A stretch of DNA of 49,388 nucleotides from Haplosporangium gracile (lineage: Eukaryota; Mortierellomycota; Mortierellomycetes; Mortierellales; Mortierellaceae), in assembly GCA_015499985.1 (NCBI GenBank), contig JAAAUF010000212.1:1-49388 (forward strand), written 5' to 3'. A model generated the notes under the pieces. The model had not been told where the DNA came from, ran no database searches, and saw only the letters and a list, made by a program, of their open reading frames with translations. The translations under genes and the position numbers were made by a program. Below are positions 19,244-32,615 of the stretch, in pieces. Positions within the stretch are counted from its first letter, which is position 1. Every line of letters starts with the position of its first letter.

Positions 19244-21557
19244 ATGGCCGACATCCAACAGCTCTTTGGCGAGCTTGAACGCCATATCAAGCGCGAGGAA
19301 CATGACAAAGTCCTCACCATCAGCGACAAGAGTAAATATATGCCCTCATCTCTGTGATAAGATCCGTATATTGTTTGGCTGGTTGGCGTTGTAGCTCATC
19401 TAACGCCCCTGTGGCTTTGTCACGACCACTCTTCGGCTTCTAGTTCTCGCAGTGGACCCCAAGGACAAGGACGCGCTTCACTGCAAGGCCATTACTTTGA
19501 TCCGCCTGGAACGTTACTCCGACGCCCTCTCCATTCTCAACCGTGGTCTCGAGGGCAAGTTTGTCTTTGAAAAGGCTTACTGTCTTTACCGCACCAATCA
19601 ACTCTCCGACGGTGCTGTTCTGATAGAGGCAACGCGCAAGCACGTTCAATCGACTGGCGGTCAGCTCCCCTGGGATTTGCGCCACTTGGAGGTTCAGATG
19701 CTCTACCGTATGGAGCGTTATCAAGAGTGCATCGAGCTCTATGCTGGAATGCTCAAGGACACTTCAAAGTCGGATGACAGCTACAACGACATCTTGACCA
19801 ACTTCAATGCCTGCAAGGCGGCTGTCCTTTACTCGGGAGAGACTTTGGATGAACGCTGGAAGGCCGAGGATGAGACCAAGACCACATATGAGCTCAGCTT
19901 CAACTCAGCTTGTGCTCGTATCTCGCAGGGAGACTACACCCAGGGCCTTGCTCTGCTGGAGGAAGCCAAGACCCTGTGTCGCGAGTCATTGAGCGATTAC
20001 GATGAGGAGGAGATCGAACAAGAGATGGCTATTCTTATCGTTCAGACGGCTTACGTCTATCAATTGCTCGGCCGCACCGAACAGGCCCGTGAACTCTACC
20101 AATCGGTTCTCAGAATTAAGTAAGTATCCTCTCTTCCCCATATTTTTACACAGGGGCATGTTCAAGAAGGACAAGCATTTTTCTTTTTTTTTGGCTCTAG
20201 ACAGTTAAGTTGCTCACGATCACTCATTTCTGCTACGACTTTCCATAATAGGGCTTTGGAGGTTACTGTTCCTGCAGTTGCTGCCAACAATTTGGTTGCT
20301 ATTCAAAAGGAGGATGACTTGTTCGACTCGACCAAGAAGATCAAGTCCGCCAACACCAAGGCCCTTGGAGTCAAGTTCCTTTCTTCTCAGAAGAGAACCA
20401 TAGCCATGAACGAACTTTTGCTTCAGCTCTACCAGAACAAGTTTGCTGCCTGCCGTGATACCGCTCAGCAGTTGCTCAAGTCGCAACCCGACAACGACGC
20501 CCTCTACCTCATCCTGGCTGCCACTATGCACCGCCAAAAGAAGACTGCCAAAGCCTTGGAAGAGCTGAAGGAGTTTGCTGCTGTTAGGCCCGATTCTGTT
20601 GCCATTCAATTTGCGATTGTTCAACTAGAGTTGATCAACGGACAGGATTACTTGGCTGCTATCGAGTCTTTGACCCACTTCTTGAAGTCGTTGCCCGAGA
20701 AGGAGCAGCATCGTCCAGGGTACGTCGCATTGTTGGTCTGGTTGTACGATCAGGCTGGTCAGGGCGAGAAGGGAGTTGATCTGTTGAGCGAGGCTAGCGC
20801 TATCTGGACCAAGAACAACAAGGGAGTGGGATCAAGCACAGCATTGCCATTGACATTGTTGAGGCAGACTGCTGCCTTTAAGCTGAGATCGCACCGCTAT
20901 AAGGACGCCGCCAAGGATTACGAGGAGCTCGTTCGTGCCGACCCCTCCGACCCCGCCAGCATTGCAGGCCTGATTATGGCCTACTCCGAGTTCGAACCCA
21001 CCCTTGCCGAAAAGTACGGAGCTTCTTTGCCTGAGATGAAGAATGCGATGGCATTGGACGTCGAGTCTCTTGAAAGAGTTGTTCCAGGATTGAAACGTGA
21101 GTACGTATCGACTGAGAGCGCAGGAGCCGCTTTTGGCGGCGGTCGTCGTCCATTGGGTCCTGGAGTAAGACCTCGTCGTACTGGAGCCCGTCGACTCAGG
21201 AAGCGTAAGCCTTTATTGCCCAAGAACTATGATGCTGCTGTTTCTGGAACACCTGATCCTGAAAGATGGTTGCCAAAGCGCGATCGCGCAGCAGCGCGCC
21301 TGGCTAGGACCCGCAAGACTGGCGGTGGCTCAAGAAAGGACATGGGCAAGGGACCTCAAGGACTGAACTTGGAAGGCGGTGGCATCGGTGGCACAGGCAG
21401 TGCTAGAATTGCCGGACGCGAGCCTATTATAGCTGCTGCTCCTGTTAGGGAGATTCCCGTCGTCGAGGAGGTTGTTGATGTTGCAGCCATTGCCAAGGCA
21501 AAGAGTTCTTCGAACTCGAGCAAAAAGAAGAAGGGCAAGAGCAAGGGCAAGTGGTGA
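19244..21557 (+). CDS. SRP72: Signal recognition particle subunit SRP72
   Basis: Three exons, 19244-19331, 19444-20119 and 20252-21557 (2,070 nt, 689 residues), introns GT-AG. SRP72 is the largest SRP protein; with SRP68 it binds SRP RNA and is needed for co-translational targeting of secretory proteins to the ER. The N-terminal 500 residues are TPR-type helical repeats (VDPKDKDALHCKAITLIRLE, YSDALSILNRGLEG, SQPDNDALYLILAATMHRQK, YKDAAKDYEELVRADPSDPA). The C-terminal part is basic and contains GTPDPERWLPKRDRAAARLA at about 582-601, matching the conserved SRP72 RNA-binding motif (DPERWLPxRxR). The protein ends in a Lys-rich tail. Length is close to the human protein (671). The ATG lies in a strong context (CACCATGG). 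It diverges from the F-box gene and converges on Mrc1. Confidence 0.95.
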
Positions 21558-21600
21558 AACTCATATCCCCTACCCTGCACCCTTGGTGAATATGCACTAG

Positions 21601-21606
21601 AATAAA
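21601..21606 (+). terminator. Polyadenylation signal AATAAA of SRP72
   Basis: AATAAA lies 44 bp after the SRP72 stop codon, in the 199-bp gap to the end of the convergent Mrc1 gene. Confidence 0.6.
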
Positions 21607-21756
21607 GGGTGGACGTTTTTTTCTCGTTGATGTGCCCGGATTTTCCGCGAGAATTTTTTGGACCATTTTAAATACATAAAACAGCGATAGTGCTTCAATT
21701 ACTCCATGTAAGACGACATCTTTGCCTTTAATAATGTACAAATTGTGGAGTCGACA

Positions 21757-24700
21757 TTACTCCTCCCCCTCGAGCGACAAAATCTGCAGCAGTCGGCCTG
21801 GCCCACTCGCGCTAGGAGCACGTTGAACACCCGCAGTTTTCAGTGATGCAATTTTGGTTGTCCTTGTCACTGAAGTTGCGGTTGTTGTCGTTATCGTTTT
21901 GGTGGAAGAAGTAATAGTCGCAGCAGCCGCAGAGGAAGATGTCGAGAATGAACCTGTCGAAGTCAACTTCTTGGACGTTGCAAAGGCCATCTTGCGCCGG
22001 TTGACCTCTTTTACAACACGCGTAGATGCGTTTCCGCCTCGGCTGTCCTCGCCTACAGTGCTCAGAAACTGATTGCGTCGATCTTCGGACAAGAAGGAAG
22101 AGTTTTGGCGAGCCAGCATACGTGGTCGTACAAAGGCGCTGACATCGACGTCGTTGTGCGATGAGCTTTGCACAAATCCAGATGGAGCATCCACAGAAGA
22201 ACGGACCGTAGACGAGTCTGACAACGACGTGCGGTCAACGATCCTATCCAGCAAACCAAACATGGCTGATTTTGTGCATGAGGGCGACGTCATGGCTCCA
22301 TCCTCAGCAACCTCATCTACCCCATCCAGAATGTCTCGGATGACCTTTGTGCGCCGCATGACGTCCTTGTACTCGTCAATGATGTCAACTTGAGAGGCAG
22401 GTGTCTCATGAGTTAACGAGTCCGTTGCCTTTGATGTAGTTCGGACAGGCGTTGAAGTCGAAAGGGTTTCAAAGGCCTGGGAATCTTCCGTGAGCCAGTC
22501 GTCAGGAGAAACATCGAACGGTAAAATTTGTCCCTTGGTCATAGCTGTGATTGCATTGGGATCCATCGAGCCATAGAAACTCTGATCGCTCTCATCGCGA
22601 ATCAGACGCGCCTTTTGCAACCTCGCCTGTCTCTTGTCCATGTTCAGTGATTCGCCTTCGTCGTCCTCCTCACTCAACTCTGCGTCCTCCTCACTCGACT
22701 CTGCGTCCTCTGACATTTGATGTTGTCGGTCCTTTGCGGCGCTAGAAGGGCCACCCTGATCGTCCTTCGGTGACTCGTCCTCCTCGGCACTTTCATCTGC
22801 ATCGCTCAAAAAGACTAGCTGGTCATCATCCATATTCTTCTTGAAAGCCCTCGCAAATGCCGCGGTGTTTGGGTTGTCGGCTATTGTAGAATTAAACAAA
22901 AAAATGAAAGGCGGGGTTAGCAACATGAGAGCAAAGTCTGTCAAGTTCGAAGGTCATATCAGAGTACATGAGGTGGCCAAATGTCAACTTACCGAGCTTC
23001 TCAAACTTCTCCGACACCTTGAGCTTCTTCTTTCGACGGAAACGACCATTCATGTCTTCCTCGTCGAAAAGGTCAAGATCATCAATCTGCCCATTACGCC
23101 GCTTCCACAAATTACCGGCTGCAATACCGTGAACGAGGTCCGAGATTTCCTTGTCATGCTGATCCTGCTCGTGTTTCCTGGGTTGAAAATTAAAAGAAAA
23201 AATGTTAGATGAAGTACACCAAACATGGATAAGAGTGTATAGATAGTTAAACATATTGATTCCTTACTTACATGTGCAGCTGTTTGACATTTTCTACATC
23301 TTGGCTGTCAATGACGACAGTGGTGTCGACCATACCATCCCCCAAGTCATAGTCGTCCTGGTCCACGTCAGATTCATAATCGATTCCTCCCATACCCATG
23401 TATTCATCCTCCTCTTCCTCAGCCTCGTATTCGATGAACGCTGACTTCTCAGTCTTTTCACGCTTGGGCTTCGCCTCTCGTTTGTGAAGTCTTCGCAGTC
23501 CGGATTCCTGGTTCATCGCCATCGACATGACTTCAAACGCGCTCCTGGGTCTGGGAAGGACGGAGTCAGATGTCGTTTCATTAAGGTTGTCATCGTCGAA
23601 AAATCGAGGCTCCATGCTCGCAGGTATTTGAGATTTGAACTCTGCCGAGTCTTGAGATTCCAGTGTCGAGGGAACTTGAGACTCTGAGGCAGCAGAGACA
23701 ATAAATGAGCTGCGGCCGTGCTGAGTCTGTGTAGGGAATTTTCCAGAAAGAAAGTCCAAGGCGCCATCAATCGACCCTTGAGTGTTCCCGTAGCTGGCCT
23801 GGAGTTGGCTTGGGTCGCTGCTCACAATGGGCGACAGGGACGAATCCGTCATGGAAGTCGGCGCTCGACCAAGCGTCGGCATGGCTCTTGCCTTCTTGGA
23901 TTTGTTGGGATCATAGCTAGATTCGAAGAACGCGCCAAAACCCTGGGTCCCTTCAACTCCCACCATGTCTTGCTCGATATCGCTAACATCGTCATCCTCG
24001 CCAACATCACTACCCGAACCAATTTCGTCCGCACCGCTGACTCCATCCTGGTCGTCGCTCTCCGATTCAGCAATGGTCCTGCTACGATCGACAATAACGA
24101 CCTTGAGATCTTCATCGTCTCCGATAACAGTGTTCCTCCGGTTTTTCTTGACTAGGGCAACCCTCTCCTCTTCATCCTCATCGGTATCTTTGTCCTCATC
24201 ATCCTCGCCATCTTCTTCATCCTCGTCATCATCTTCGCCACCGCGAACCTCGTCCTCGTCACCAACAGCAACTTCGTCTTCAGAGTCTTGACCGGATGCC
24301 TCCAGCCTTCCAATATCGTTCCCTTCGATGTCGTTGTCCAGTTCCTCTGATCCAAGTTCGTTGCTGCTGCCGCGGTCCATTTCGCTATCACCTTCTTCGA
24401 CAATTTCGTCCCCAGGATTGTAGTCTCCGTCTTCCTCATGGTCGTCCTCTTCGTCTGGATCAAGGCCTTGGCTCCGTTTCTCTTCGATCCTCAACTGCTC
24501 TGCTGCATGCTCCTCTGGCGATCTCCACGTTCCAGATTTCTTGGCCTCGTCCTCCAGTTTCTTGCGCCGCATAAGGTGGGTTTTGGCGAGTTGTCGCTCC
24601 ATCTGTAGGTTGAACTGATGAATGTTGGTGACGGTATCAGTTCTCTGGCTCTTCTGCGGAGAAGTCAACCTCATGCTCAGACTACTGGAGAAGTCAGGCT

Positions 24701-26322
24701 TAGGTGGAGGTGAGACTTTTGTTGACGTTGAAGAGGAAGAGGGCGATAAAATCGCCGATGGATTGTTCAGGCTCATGCTCTGGATCTTGCTGGAAAGTGG
24801 GGACATCTGGAGCGTCCTCTCCAGTTCCAGTCGACGGTCAATTGACACAGGTCCTGCACCTGCTTTGAGTTCTCGAGAAATCATGCCGCGTTCTTTTTTC
24901 GGGATGGAAGAAAGGAGCAGCGCCTTTGTTGCCGAGAGTTTCCATTGAGCCTCTTCCTCTCGACGTTCTGCATCCTGCTCAGTCTCATCTTCGGAGCTGT
25001 CGTCCAAAGCAATGGTCCTTGGCAAAGGTTTCTTCAAAGGAGTACTAGGCACATTTGGACCTGACAGGACACTCTGAGAAATAATGGGCTGCCCTTTGCT
25101 AAGTATTTATAAAATAAAAACCGCAATAGGCCTGACGTCAGTACACTGTATGTTGTTTGTATGGAAAGTCATTTTTTATGAATTGGTTTATATTCCATAC
25201 CCTGTGTACTTACAGTTTCGATTGGGCGGATTCCAAAAGCGTTGATAATGTCTGCTTCTTGAATCGTTGGTCGACCTTGAACGTGGAACTCCGCATCAAT
25301 CGCTCCTTCTCCATCTGCATCTGCATCTGCTCCTTCTGGATCGCTGCCTTAGATTTCTTTATCTCTTTGAAGGCTCCGACATGAGACGACATGATGTCTT
25401 CCAGATCGCGGTCATCGTTCGCGTTACGGTGAACCTCGATATTTTTGCCGCCATCCTGGCTCCAAAGACGGCTCACCGCAGGGGTCTCTTTGATTGCCGC
25501 ATCTACCGTAGGGAGTTCGTCGTCGGAGGCGCTGTCCAATTTCATGTCCATATTCGCGCCCAAAGTGAAAGAAGCCCACAAAGAAACATTTTGAGACCTT
25601 GAGAGAGGAGCGGAGTTGTTGCAGTTGTCCTCCAGAGAGCTGATATCCGAATCGTTGTCAGAGAAGGCCAGCGTCTGCTTCTGAAGCTCGTAGGACGATA
25701 ATGGGGATGCTGGGCCTCGCCTGCGTCCTAGAGTCGGAGTAAGGTCAGGTGAGAGCGATGTTGTCCGAACATCTTTGCCGTGAAAAGGGACAGTGATTGC
25801 TGGAGACCGCATTGATGACGACTTTGGCGCGGGTGAGGATAGGGATAGTGACGATGTGGACCGCTTTGGTTTGCGCGGGCTGAGTGTTGGGCTGAACATG
25901 AGGAGGTCGTTCCCACCACCCTTGTTCTTTTTGGGAGACTTCGCGACCTTAACTTTGGATGGATTTAGACCAAGTGAGAAGAGGGATGATGACACTGCCT
26001 TTAGCCTCTGTGGAGATGGAGAGCGAGGCCAGCGAGACGGAGCAAAGAGGGCAGAGGTGCTTGCCCTTGGTGCGAGTGGAGGTGAAGATGGAGGACTAGG
26101 ACGGCACTCTGAGAGTGGTTGTGATTGCCTGTCGAGCAGATACGTTGTCTTTGAATGTACTGGCGGCAGGTCGGTGTCCGAGTCGGAAGTGGGTTCAAAG
26201 AAATCTGATGGTTCCTGGGATTGGGACCGGTCGAGAGGCTGCGTTGCGAGACCGGCGTCGAAGGGCCTGTCGTCTTCGATGCCCATCAGAGCCATGAGGT
26301 CTTTGTCCATTCCGGTTGACAT
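21757..26322 (-). CDS. MRC1: Mrc1/Claspin-like mediator of the replication checkpoint
   Basis: Four exons on the minus strand: 25214-26322, 23272-25098, 22993-23177, 21757-22880 (4,245 nt, 1,414 residues). Mrc1/Claspin travels with the replisome and relays stalled-fork signals from ATR/Mec1 to the Chk1/Rad53-type kinase. The protein is acidic and mostly disordered. The MRC1-like domain lies at about 920-1045: FIEYEAEEEEDEYMGMGG, then YESDVDQDDYDLGDG, DKEISDLVHGIAAGNLWKRR, DLFDEEDMNGRFRRKKKLKV. SQ sites typical of ATR/Mec1 targets are frequent (RSQSQEP, LWSQDGG, ESQVPSTLESQDSAEFKSQ). A long Asp/Glu tract covers about 580-680. Length is close to human Claspin (1,339). The ATG at 26322 is the first in frame. 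Function is assigned from the domain and SQ-rich composition. Confidence 0.87.
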
Positions 26323-26627
26323 CAAGGATGATCTCGATTGATGATGTCTTTTTTGCGGCTAGGTGTCTGTCTGTTTGTTTCGCTGTTCACTTGTGCGAGT
26401 TACGGCATGGATGTACCAACTGTGTGTGTGGCAAATGAGAGTGACAAAAGAGGACGAAAAAAACAAAACACAAACAAACGCGTCTTTTCTCTGTTGTCCA
26501 ATTTCAATTTGCACAAAACAGGGAATGGGGGACTGCCTTTTTTTAAATTGTGAACGGCACAAGGAAAGGGTGTCTGTCTGATTTCTATCGTTCAACTCGA
26601 TGATCGCCTATCATCGCCACGAACCCA

Positions 26628-29600
26628 CTACTGCCGCTTGTTCCCAAAGATCGATTCGCGCTCGACACTCTCCATGTACAGCCTGATATCATTATCCAGC
26701 TGCGACTTCAGTCCCTTTAGCTCCTTCAACCGACTCTCCTCCATTTTGTCCCGAGCTTGCTCCTCGCCCTCGCGAATCTGCTCAGCCAACAGCACAAAGA
26801 TCTCATCCAGAAGCGTGTACGGCAGCCAGCGAGCATTCGAATGGCGAGAGACTGCTTCCTCCTTGTTTAATGCCTAAAAAATATATACATTCGAAGATAA
26901 AAGCGATACAAAGTCATCGTTAGGAATCTAATAGGCCAGTTATCAAACAACAATCTTTTATAGAATCTTGTCAAAGACAGACTTACGGTTTGGATCACCG
27001 TCGACGAAAACTTGGCTGCTGCATCCAGAGCATTGAATTTCAAATACAGGCGAATCAAGTCCTCCGGATTATGGGTCTGCAAGACAATCAGCAAATGTAA
27101 GTGGCGTGAATATATTGAGACATTGCAGCGTGAAAAGCAACTCGGGACAAAGATAGAAAGGATACGTACCAAGTAGTGCCGAGTCAACCAAGGCTGCAGG
27201 TCAAAGTCTGAATTTCTTTGCAGGATCCTTGCTACCACCTCGAGGCGATGCTTATAGTTGGTTTCAGGATGGTCATGCTTTTCCAAATACTTTTGAAGCA
27301 TGACCAATGCTGCAGCAGACTGCGCCCTGTCGACAGCTGCACTGTTAGCTCCTTGCAGGCCATCCTTTCCTAACAGCTCGCTGAAGGATCCAATGCCACA
27401 TGAACAAAAATCAGTTTTCCAGTCATCAATTGAGACCATACAAATCGACGACAATGAACAACAGGCTGAATTCAGGCCACCTACTTTTGCTCTGAAGACA
27501 ACGCTACAAGGTAACTATCGACAAGGCTGTTGAACACAATATCCAAATCGAGTTGATATAGCAGTCCCAGTGAGGTGGCCATATCCTGGTAACCACGACG
27601 CAACAGCATGGCCTGCGTCTCTCGAGGGGTAAGCGCGAACGCAACTAGTGTGGATATTTGTTGTTTTTTTTATCATTAATATTAAATGCGGTCTCAAACA
27701 CCTCGTGGTCCTTCAGATGATAATTGTGCTTACCTGCCGCTACATGCCTGGGGATCTCGCGAACAAGCTGGAGTTTGGCCATAACTAAAGCGTACTCTCT
27801 CTTCATGTCGGACAAACACACAACCTCCACCTTATTGGTTTTCTCGACCTGCTCTCGGTTAGACAAACCGATGGGGCGCCTGGTAGACGCAGTCGAGAGA
27901 GTGGAAAGGCGCCTCCTTTTGGAAACCTACATTATGCATTGCGAGGAAAATTCAACAAACCTATAAACACCAGCCTCTTCAATCCTACGCTTCTTTCTCG
28001 GAAGTCGGTGGCCACAGTCACTTCGCGTCGCTGCATTCTATCCTTACCTCGTCTGGACCATACCCGATACTTAAAATAGTTACCCATGCAGAGTCAGAGC
28101 CTGCCAGGTGGAGAGTGTTAATGGCTGCCAAGTACGTCTCCGATGCCTCAGTAAGGAGCAATTGTGCTGACTCGGCATGATGAAAAGAGCTCATCAGTCT
28201 TCTTGCGTACTCATACATATGTGTAGAAGCTAGTAATCAGAGAAGAAGAAAAGAATCCAACTAATTGCATTAGAACATTTAAAACAAAATGGACACAGTT
28301 TTGTGAAGCAAATCAATTCGTGCAAGACGCAAGTACCTTTCTTGTAATCTCCACGGTAGGTATGGTAAGCAAAGAGAGCTCGGTAGTAGTTGGGCAAAGA
28401 GAGAACCGGCGTTTGTTGTGCCATTGAAACCAACGTACGTTCAACGTCCTCATGCAAACCAGGAAACGGGAATAAACTCAGCTGAGCTCCATCCCCCTTC
28501 TGGCACATAGTCGAAACCAACTCTTTCAATTGTTGCTTCCGCCTACGCGGAGTAAAAAAATATATATCAGCATCCAACCAGTCAAATAAAAGCACCGCTT
28601 TTCAGAATGAAATGCGATGAAGTCAAGAACTTACACTGCCTCGTTTGTTATCTGCATCATGGTTTGGTATGCTCGGTCGTACAACCCAAGCGCTAATGCT
28701 GACATAAACATTTGCTTCAAAGGAGAGCGAAGCTGGGTCTCGGATACTTGGCCGTTGGGATTCTAGAGCGATTAGCACGCGAGATCTCATCTCTTGTTAG
28801 TTCTCTGATACTCCCTTATTGTGCAGAAAATGATCATGCGCCATGGAAAAGACTTTTTACCTTCAAAAGATCAAGCACAGACAGCCTCGCTACAGTCATG
28901 ACTTGCTCGTGAGCATTGTGCTCTGCTAAAAGGGCAATGACGTGGGCGTAGTAGTCCTCAAGCCTGGCCTGTCCTTGATGAACCCGAGTGTTATAGTCAA
29001 GTTGCATAATATCGAGCTCCTGCTCCACGTTATTGATGTCGTTGCCTGTCATGAGAAACGGGGGTTACATATAGATTAGCAAAACACGGATAGAAAGATG
29101 AATTTGGTGTTGAATGAATGAAACGTTCATGTAAGAGCATCTTACTCTTACCAAAGCTAGCTGTTACGGCTAAAAAGTGCTTCAATGCGTCTGTAGCTTT
29201 GCCTTGGTGCAGGAGAACCTTGCCGCGGTAATACGACAACGATGAGCTCGTCGGCACAATCTCTAGAAACCTTGTCAGCAATCCCATCTCCTTCAATCCT
29301 GAAAGCCTCTGTGCCAATCCTGCAAAATGTCGACTTTCGTCGTCACTGCCGCCGTCCCTGTTCAGCAGTCCGAGATGATACATGAGCTTGGATACGGCCC
29401 GAGGGATGGCCAGGTGAAGTGGCAATTCAACCTGTCCATAGATGCCCTGTCCATAAGAGATTGTTCTCATCAAGGTTCCTGTCAGACTCTGGCGTGCCCC
29501 TGTTGTTTGAGGGTTGGTGACACGAAACGTCTCCTTCACATTCATCTGGGAGAGCTGACTCTCCAATCCCGAAAATGCCGAAGGTGCCGTTACAAGAGCC

Positions 29601-32063
29601 TGACCAGAGATCCACTTGAGAACCAAGAGGGATTGTGTAGCCCTCAGAGAGTGAGAGATGAGCTGAGTTTCGTCCTGAATCCAACTGCGAGAAGACGGTG
29701 AAGCACTCATGAGAATGGTTATCAAGACCAAAAACTGCTGGGCGATCTCATATCGACGAGCAGCAAGCTGCTGAAGACTGGCAGATACTAATGCCTCAAA
29801 GGGAAGGATGCACCGGCTCGACACCATTCCTGAAGGAATCACATTCACGTTGTCTAGAAGCTGCTGGACCAAAAACTGGAAAACATCCTGATGAGAGTTG
29901 CACGAGCTGACGAAGTTCCGAGCCCGGTTCATCTCTGTCTTGGAAATATAGTGCGGCAGGTACTCTTGGCCAAAGACGTCGACAAAGTTCCGAGGCCCAT
30001 TGGTGGCCGACAATCGGGCGATGACCTTCTCGAGGTTCTTGGACGACTTGGCGTTGAAGTTCCGTGTCAATACCTCCATCGCCATAAAGACTTTGGCAAT
30101 ATCCTGACGGAGGCTGAGATCCTGCAACTTGGTGTAAGTGCTCCTGAGTTGCGAAGGCGGCGTTGAAATAAACTGGGAGACTTCGAACTGCTTGTCCTGA
30201 AAAGTGTGATACAAAACTTCAGAGTCATCACACGCGCTTAAAAAGCTCATGGTATCCTGCTTAACTATAATCATGTGTCCTGTGCTCGGTGAGATGGAGA
30301 GTCCCAAGGGCGTTGATGCCTCGTGGTCGATCTTGGCACACGTCGAGATGAACTTTGTCCACGCCATGATCTCGTCTTCTCGGTCCCTGTCCTGTACGAC
30401 CTGCGATCTCTCGCCGGGTGTCCTGACTGTGAGTGCGGCCTTGATCTGTTGCTGGATATCAGAGTCCAGGGTGAAGGTGCGGTCCTTAAAAATAGAGTGC
30501 AGAGCAAGTAAGATTGTCCTATCCGAAAACCGTCCAGAGGCAAAGGCGTAATCGGCAAAGAATGCCGAATAATCGTCGTCAGAGTCCACGAAAGAGCTCA
30601 TGGACTTGATAAAGCCGCTCAGAGGTGCCTGCATCGCCACCGACCACCACCGACCGTCCAAGAGCTCCCTCTGAGCAATCGTATCGAATTGCTCCCGTTC
30701 AGTCACTGGATCGTAGATGTGCATGTACTTGACTGATATCCTCATGTCGCCTTGCCACAGAGCCCACATAGTGTAGCCGGTTTGGCTGTCGTTCAAGAGA
30801 ACATCCAACGAGATCAAGTTCAAGTTGTTCCCTCCTGGTCCTGCTGCTGATTCCGAGCGAAAAGTGCTAAGAGAACCCGGTACGAACTCCATACTTCCGA
30901 CTGGATCGATTTGAGCTGTATAGATCGAGAGCTGATAATCGGTGTCAGATGGGATGTAAGCCAGAAGTCGAATGATCCCAGGCATGGCTGGGTTGAGTAA
31001 GACTTTGAGGTGAGACTTGAAGGAAGAGTCAATGGTCTCTTGAACATATCCGGCATCGTTGATCGAAGTTGGTGTTCTCATAACATGCAGGCATTGACGA
31101 CGGCCCATCGACCAAACACGGATGGTTCTATCCTGATACAAGGCAAAGAGGAAGGTGTCGTCCTTGGTCAGGTGAGCCTCCATTGCCACGATATCCATCT
31201 GCGTCTTGGCCTCTGGGAACCCAGCAGGAACTGAAATGTTGCGTTCAAGGCTTGAGTGAAATTTGTTGTAGAGTGTGTGAAGTGTCGAGGCATGTTGGAT
31301 CCTGCTTAAGAGGTGTGAGTCGTCGTGAAGATCGTAGACGTTGATTTCAGCATGCTCTATAGTCGCGTGTTAAGGAGCATGTTACTAAATGTGTCGCTAT
31401 GTGCTTGCAGGCATGAAAACTCGAAAACAAGATACTATCAAGGCGAAATAGGTCGAAAGTAGTTTTACCGTGGCGATGCATGTCGTCCGATAACAATGCC
31501 GTCTTGACAAGGTAGAGTGTGCCATTCGAAGATGCAACGGCAGCTTGTCTGCTTCCCAGATATTGGAATAGAATAGGTTCGCCAGCGTTGATCCATTTGA
31601 TCTGGGCGCATGTTGAGTATCCAGAGGGAGTGTTGGGGTCGAGGAAATGACTCAGGGCTGTAAGATGGAGGCGGTAAAGAACGCTGTCGGTGGTCAATAA
31701 CGCAATCGAAATCCCGCCCTGCTGCGTCAAGGGCGCGAAGTGGATCCCTGGCAGGATGGGCGCATGGAACCGGAAGGAAATCTGGCGCGTCGGAGCGTTT
31801 TCCTTTCCAGAAAGAGAGATCAGTTCGAGGATAGTCGCGTTCTCACGTGTTCTCCAGACGACCGACTTTTCGGGCTGGTGAGGAGGGGTAAAGACGCCGC
31901 CTTGGTTCTGAAAATGGCGTGGGTCGTCCTTGGATGTGTGGGGGTATGTGTAGATGGTCTGGCGACAAGGAACGGTATGGATAATGGAGCGTGAGGCGTC
32001 GACAAAGGCCTGGGGTTGGACAGGGACCTCCTTGAACCACCACATGGGGGCGGTGGGTGTCAT
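26628..32063 (-). CDS. NUP160: Nucleoporin Nup160 (Nup120 family), Y-complex subunit
   Basis: Eleven exons on the minus strand: 31469-32063, 29152-31356, 28861-29045, 28635-28762, 28337-28542, 28048-28229, 27734-27926, 27485-27644, 27170-27380, 26987-27076, 26628-26873 (4,401 nt, 1,466 residues); every junction keeps phase. Nup160 forms a short arm of the Y-shaped Nup107-160 scaffold of the nuclear pore, needed for pore assembly and mRNA export. The N-terminal ~450 residues fit the beta-propeller, including HLTKDDTFLFALYQDRTIRV, WSMGRRQCLHVM. An alpha-helical solenoid follows, with YYRALFAYHTYRGDYKKA, ALTPRETQAMLLRRGYQDMA and TLLDEIFVLLAEQ-type helices as in animal Nup160. Length matches human NUP160 (1,436). 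Introns crowd into the C-terminal half, one every 90-210 nt of coding sequence. Confidence 0.9.
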
Positions 32064-32615
32064 TGAGTTTGCGTGTTAGTTATTGTTTGGTGTCAAGTTG
32101 GTGTATTGGTGGTGGTTGTGGCGGGTGTCAGTGTGGGAGTGCGATCTCTGTGCTGGTGAACGGAAGGTAGGTGGGCAGGGAGGCGAGTTGAGGGACGTAA
32201 GAAGGAGGCGGCAGTGATCCCGCGAGAGAAGAATTGCTCTAATTGTTATTGTTGTAAATCAAGAGGAGGGAGCGATCTTTCTATCTCTCGTTTCTCTTTT
32301 AAAAAGGAAGGTGTGTGGCTTTCTTTTCTTATTTAAAGGTGAAGATGAAGAAAGTGCGATAAAATCTTCTTCCTGACGGTTCCATTTCACCAAAGAGACA
32401 AGACATACCCTTACACCTGCTCCCTCCTCTATTCTCTCACTCTACTCCACTCTAGTCCACTCGATTTGACTGTTGCTGTTCGAATCAATTCCGCCTGCTC
32501 GTCCATTCTCCATTCCTCTCTCATCCCGCCCGCTCTCTCATTTTCGTCTTCCCTCATCTCCTCCACAAAAAGCCCTGTTTGTCCCACCTTTGTACCCTCT
32601 CTTCACTCCCCTCCC
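32064..32615. promoter_or_regulatory. Divergent promoter region of NUP160 and the PIG-Z-like gene
   Basis: A 552-bp gap between two outward-facing start codons. It contains GT-rich DNA near NUP160, A/T-rich DNA with TTTAAA-like sequence (about 32290-32345) and a CT-rich leader before the ATG at 32616. No unambiguous core element was identified. Confidence 0.5.

Noticed and set aside
24837..24846. Third copy of GTCAATTGAC
   Set aside because: It lies inside Mrc1 coding sequence (exon 2), so it is not treated as a regulatory site.
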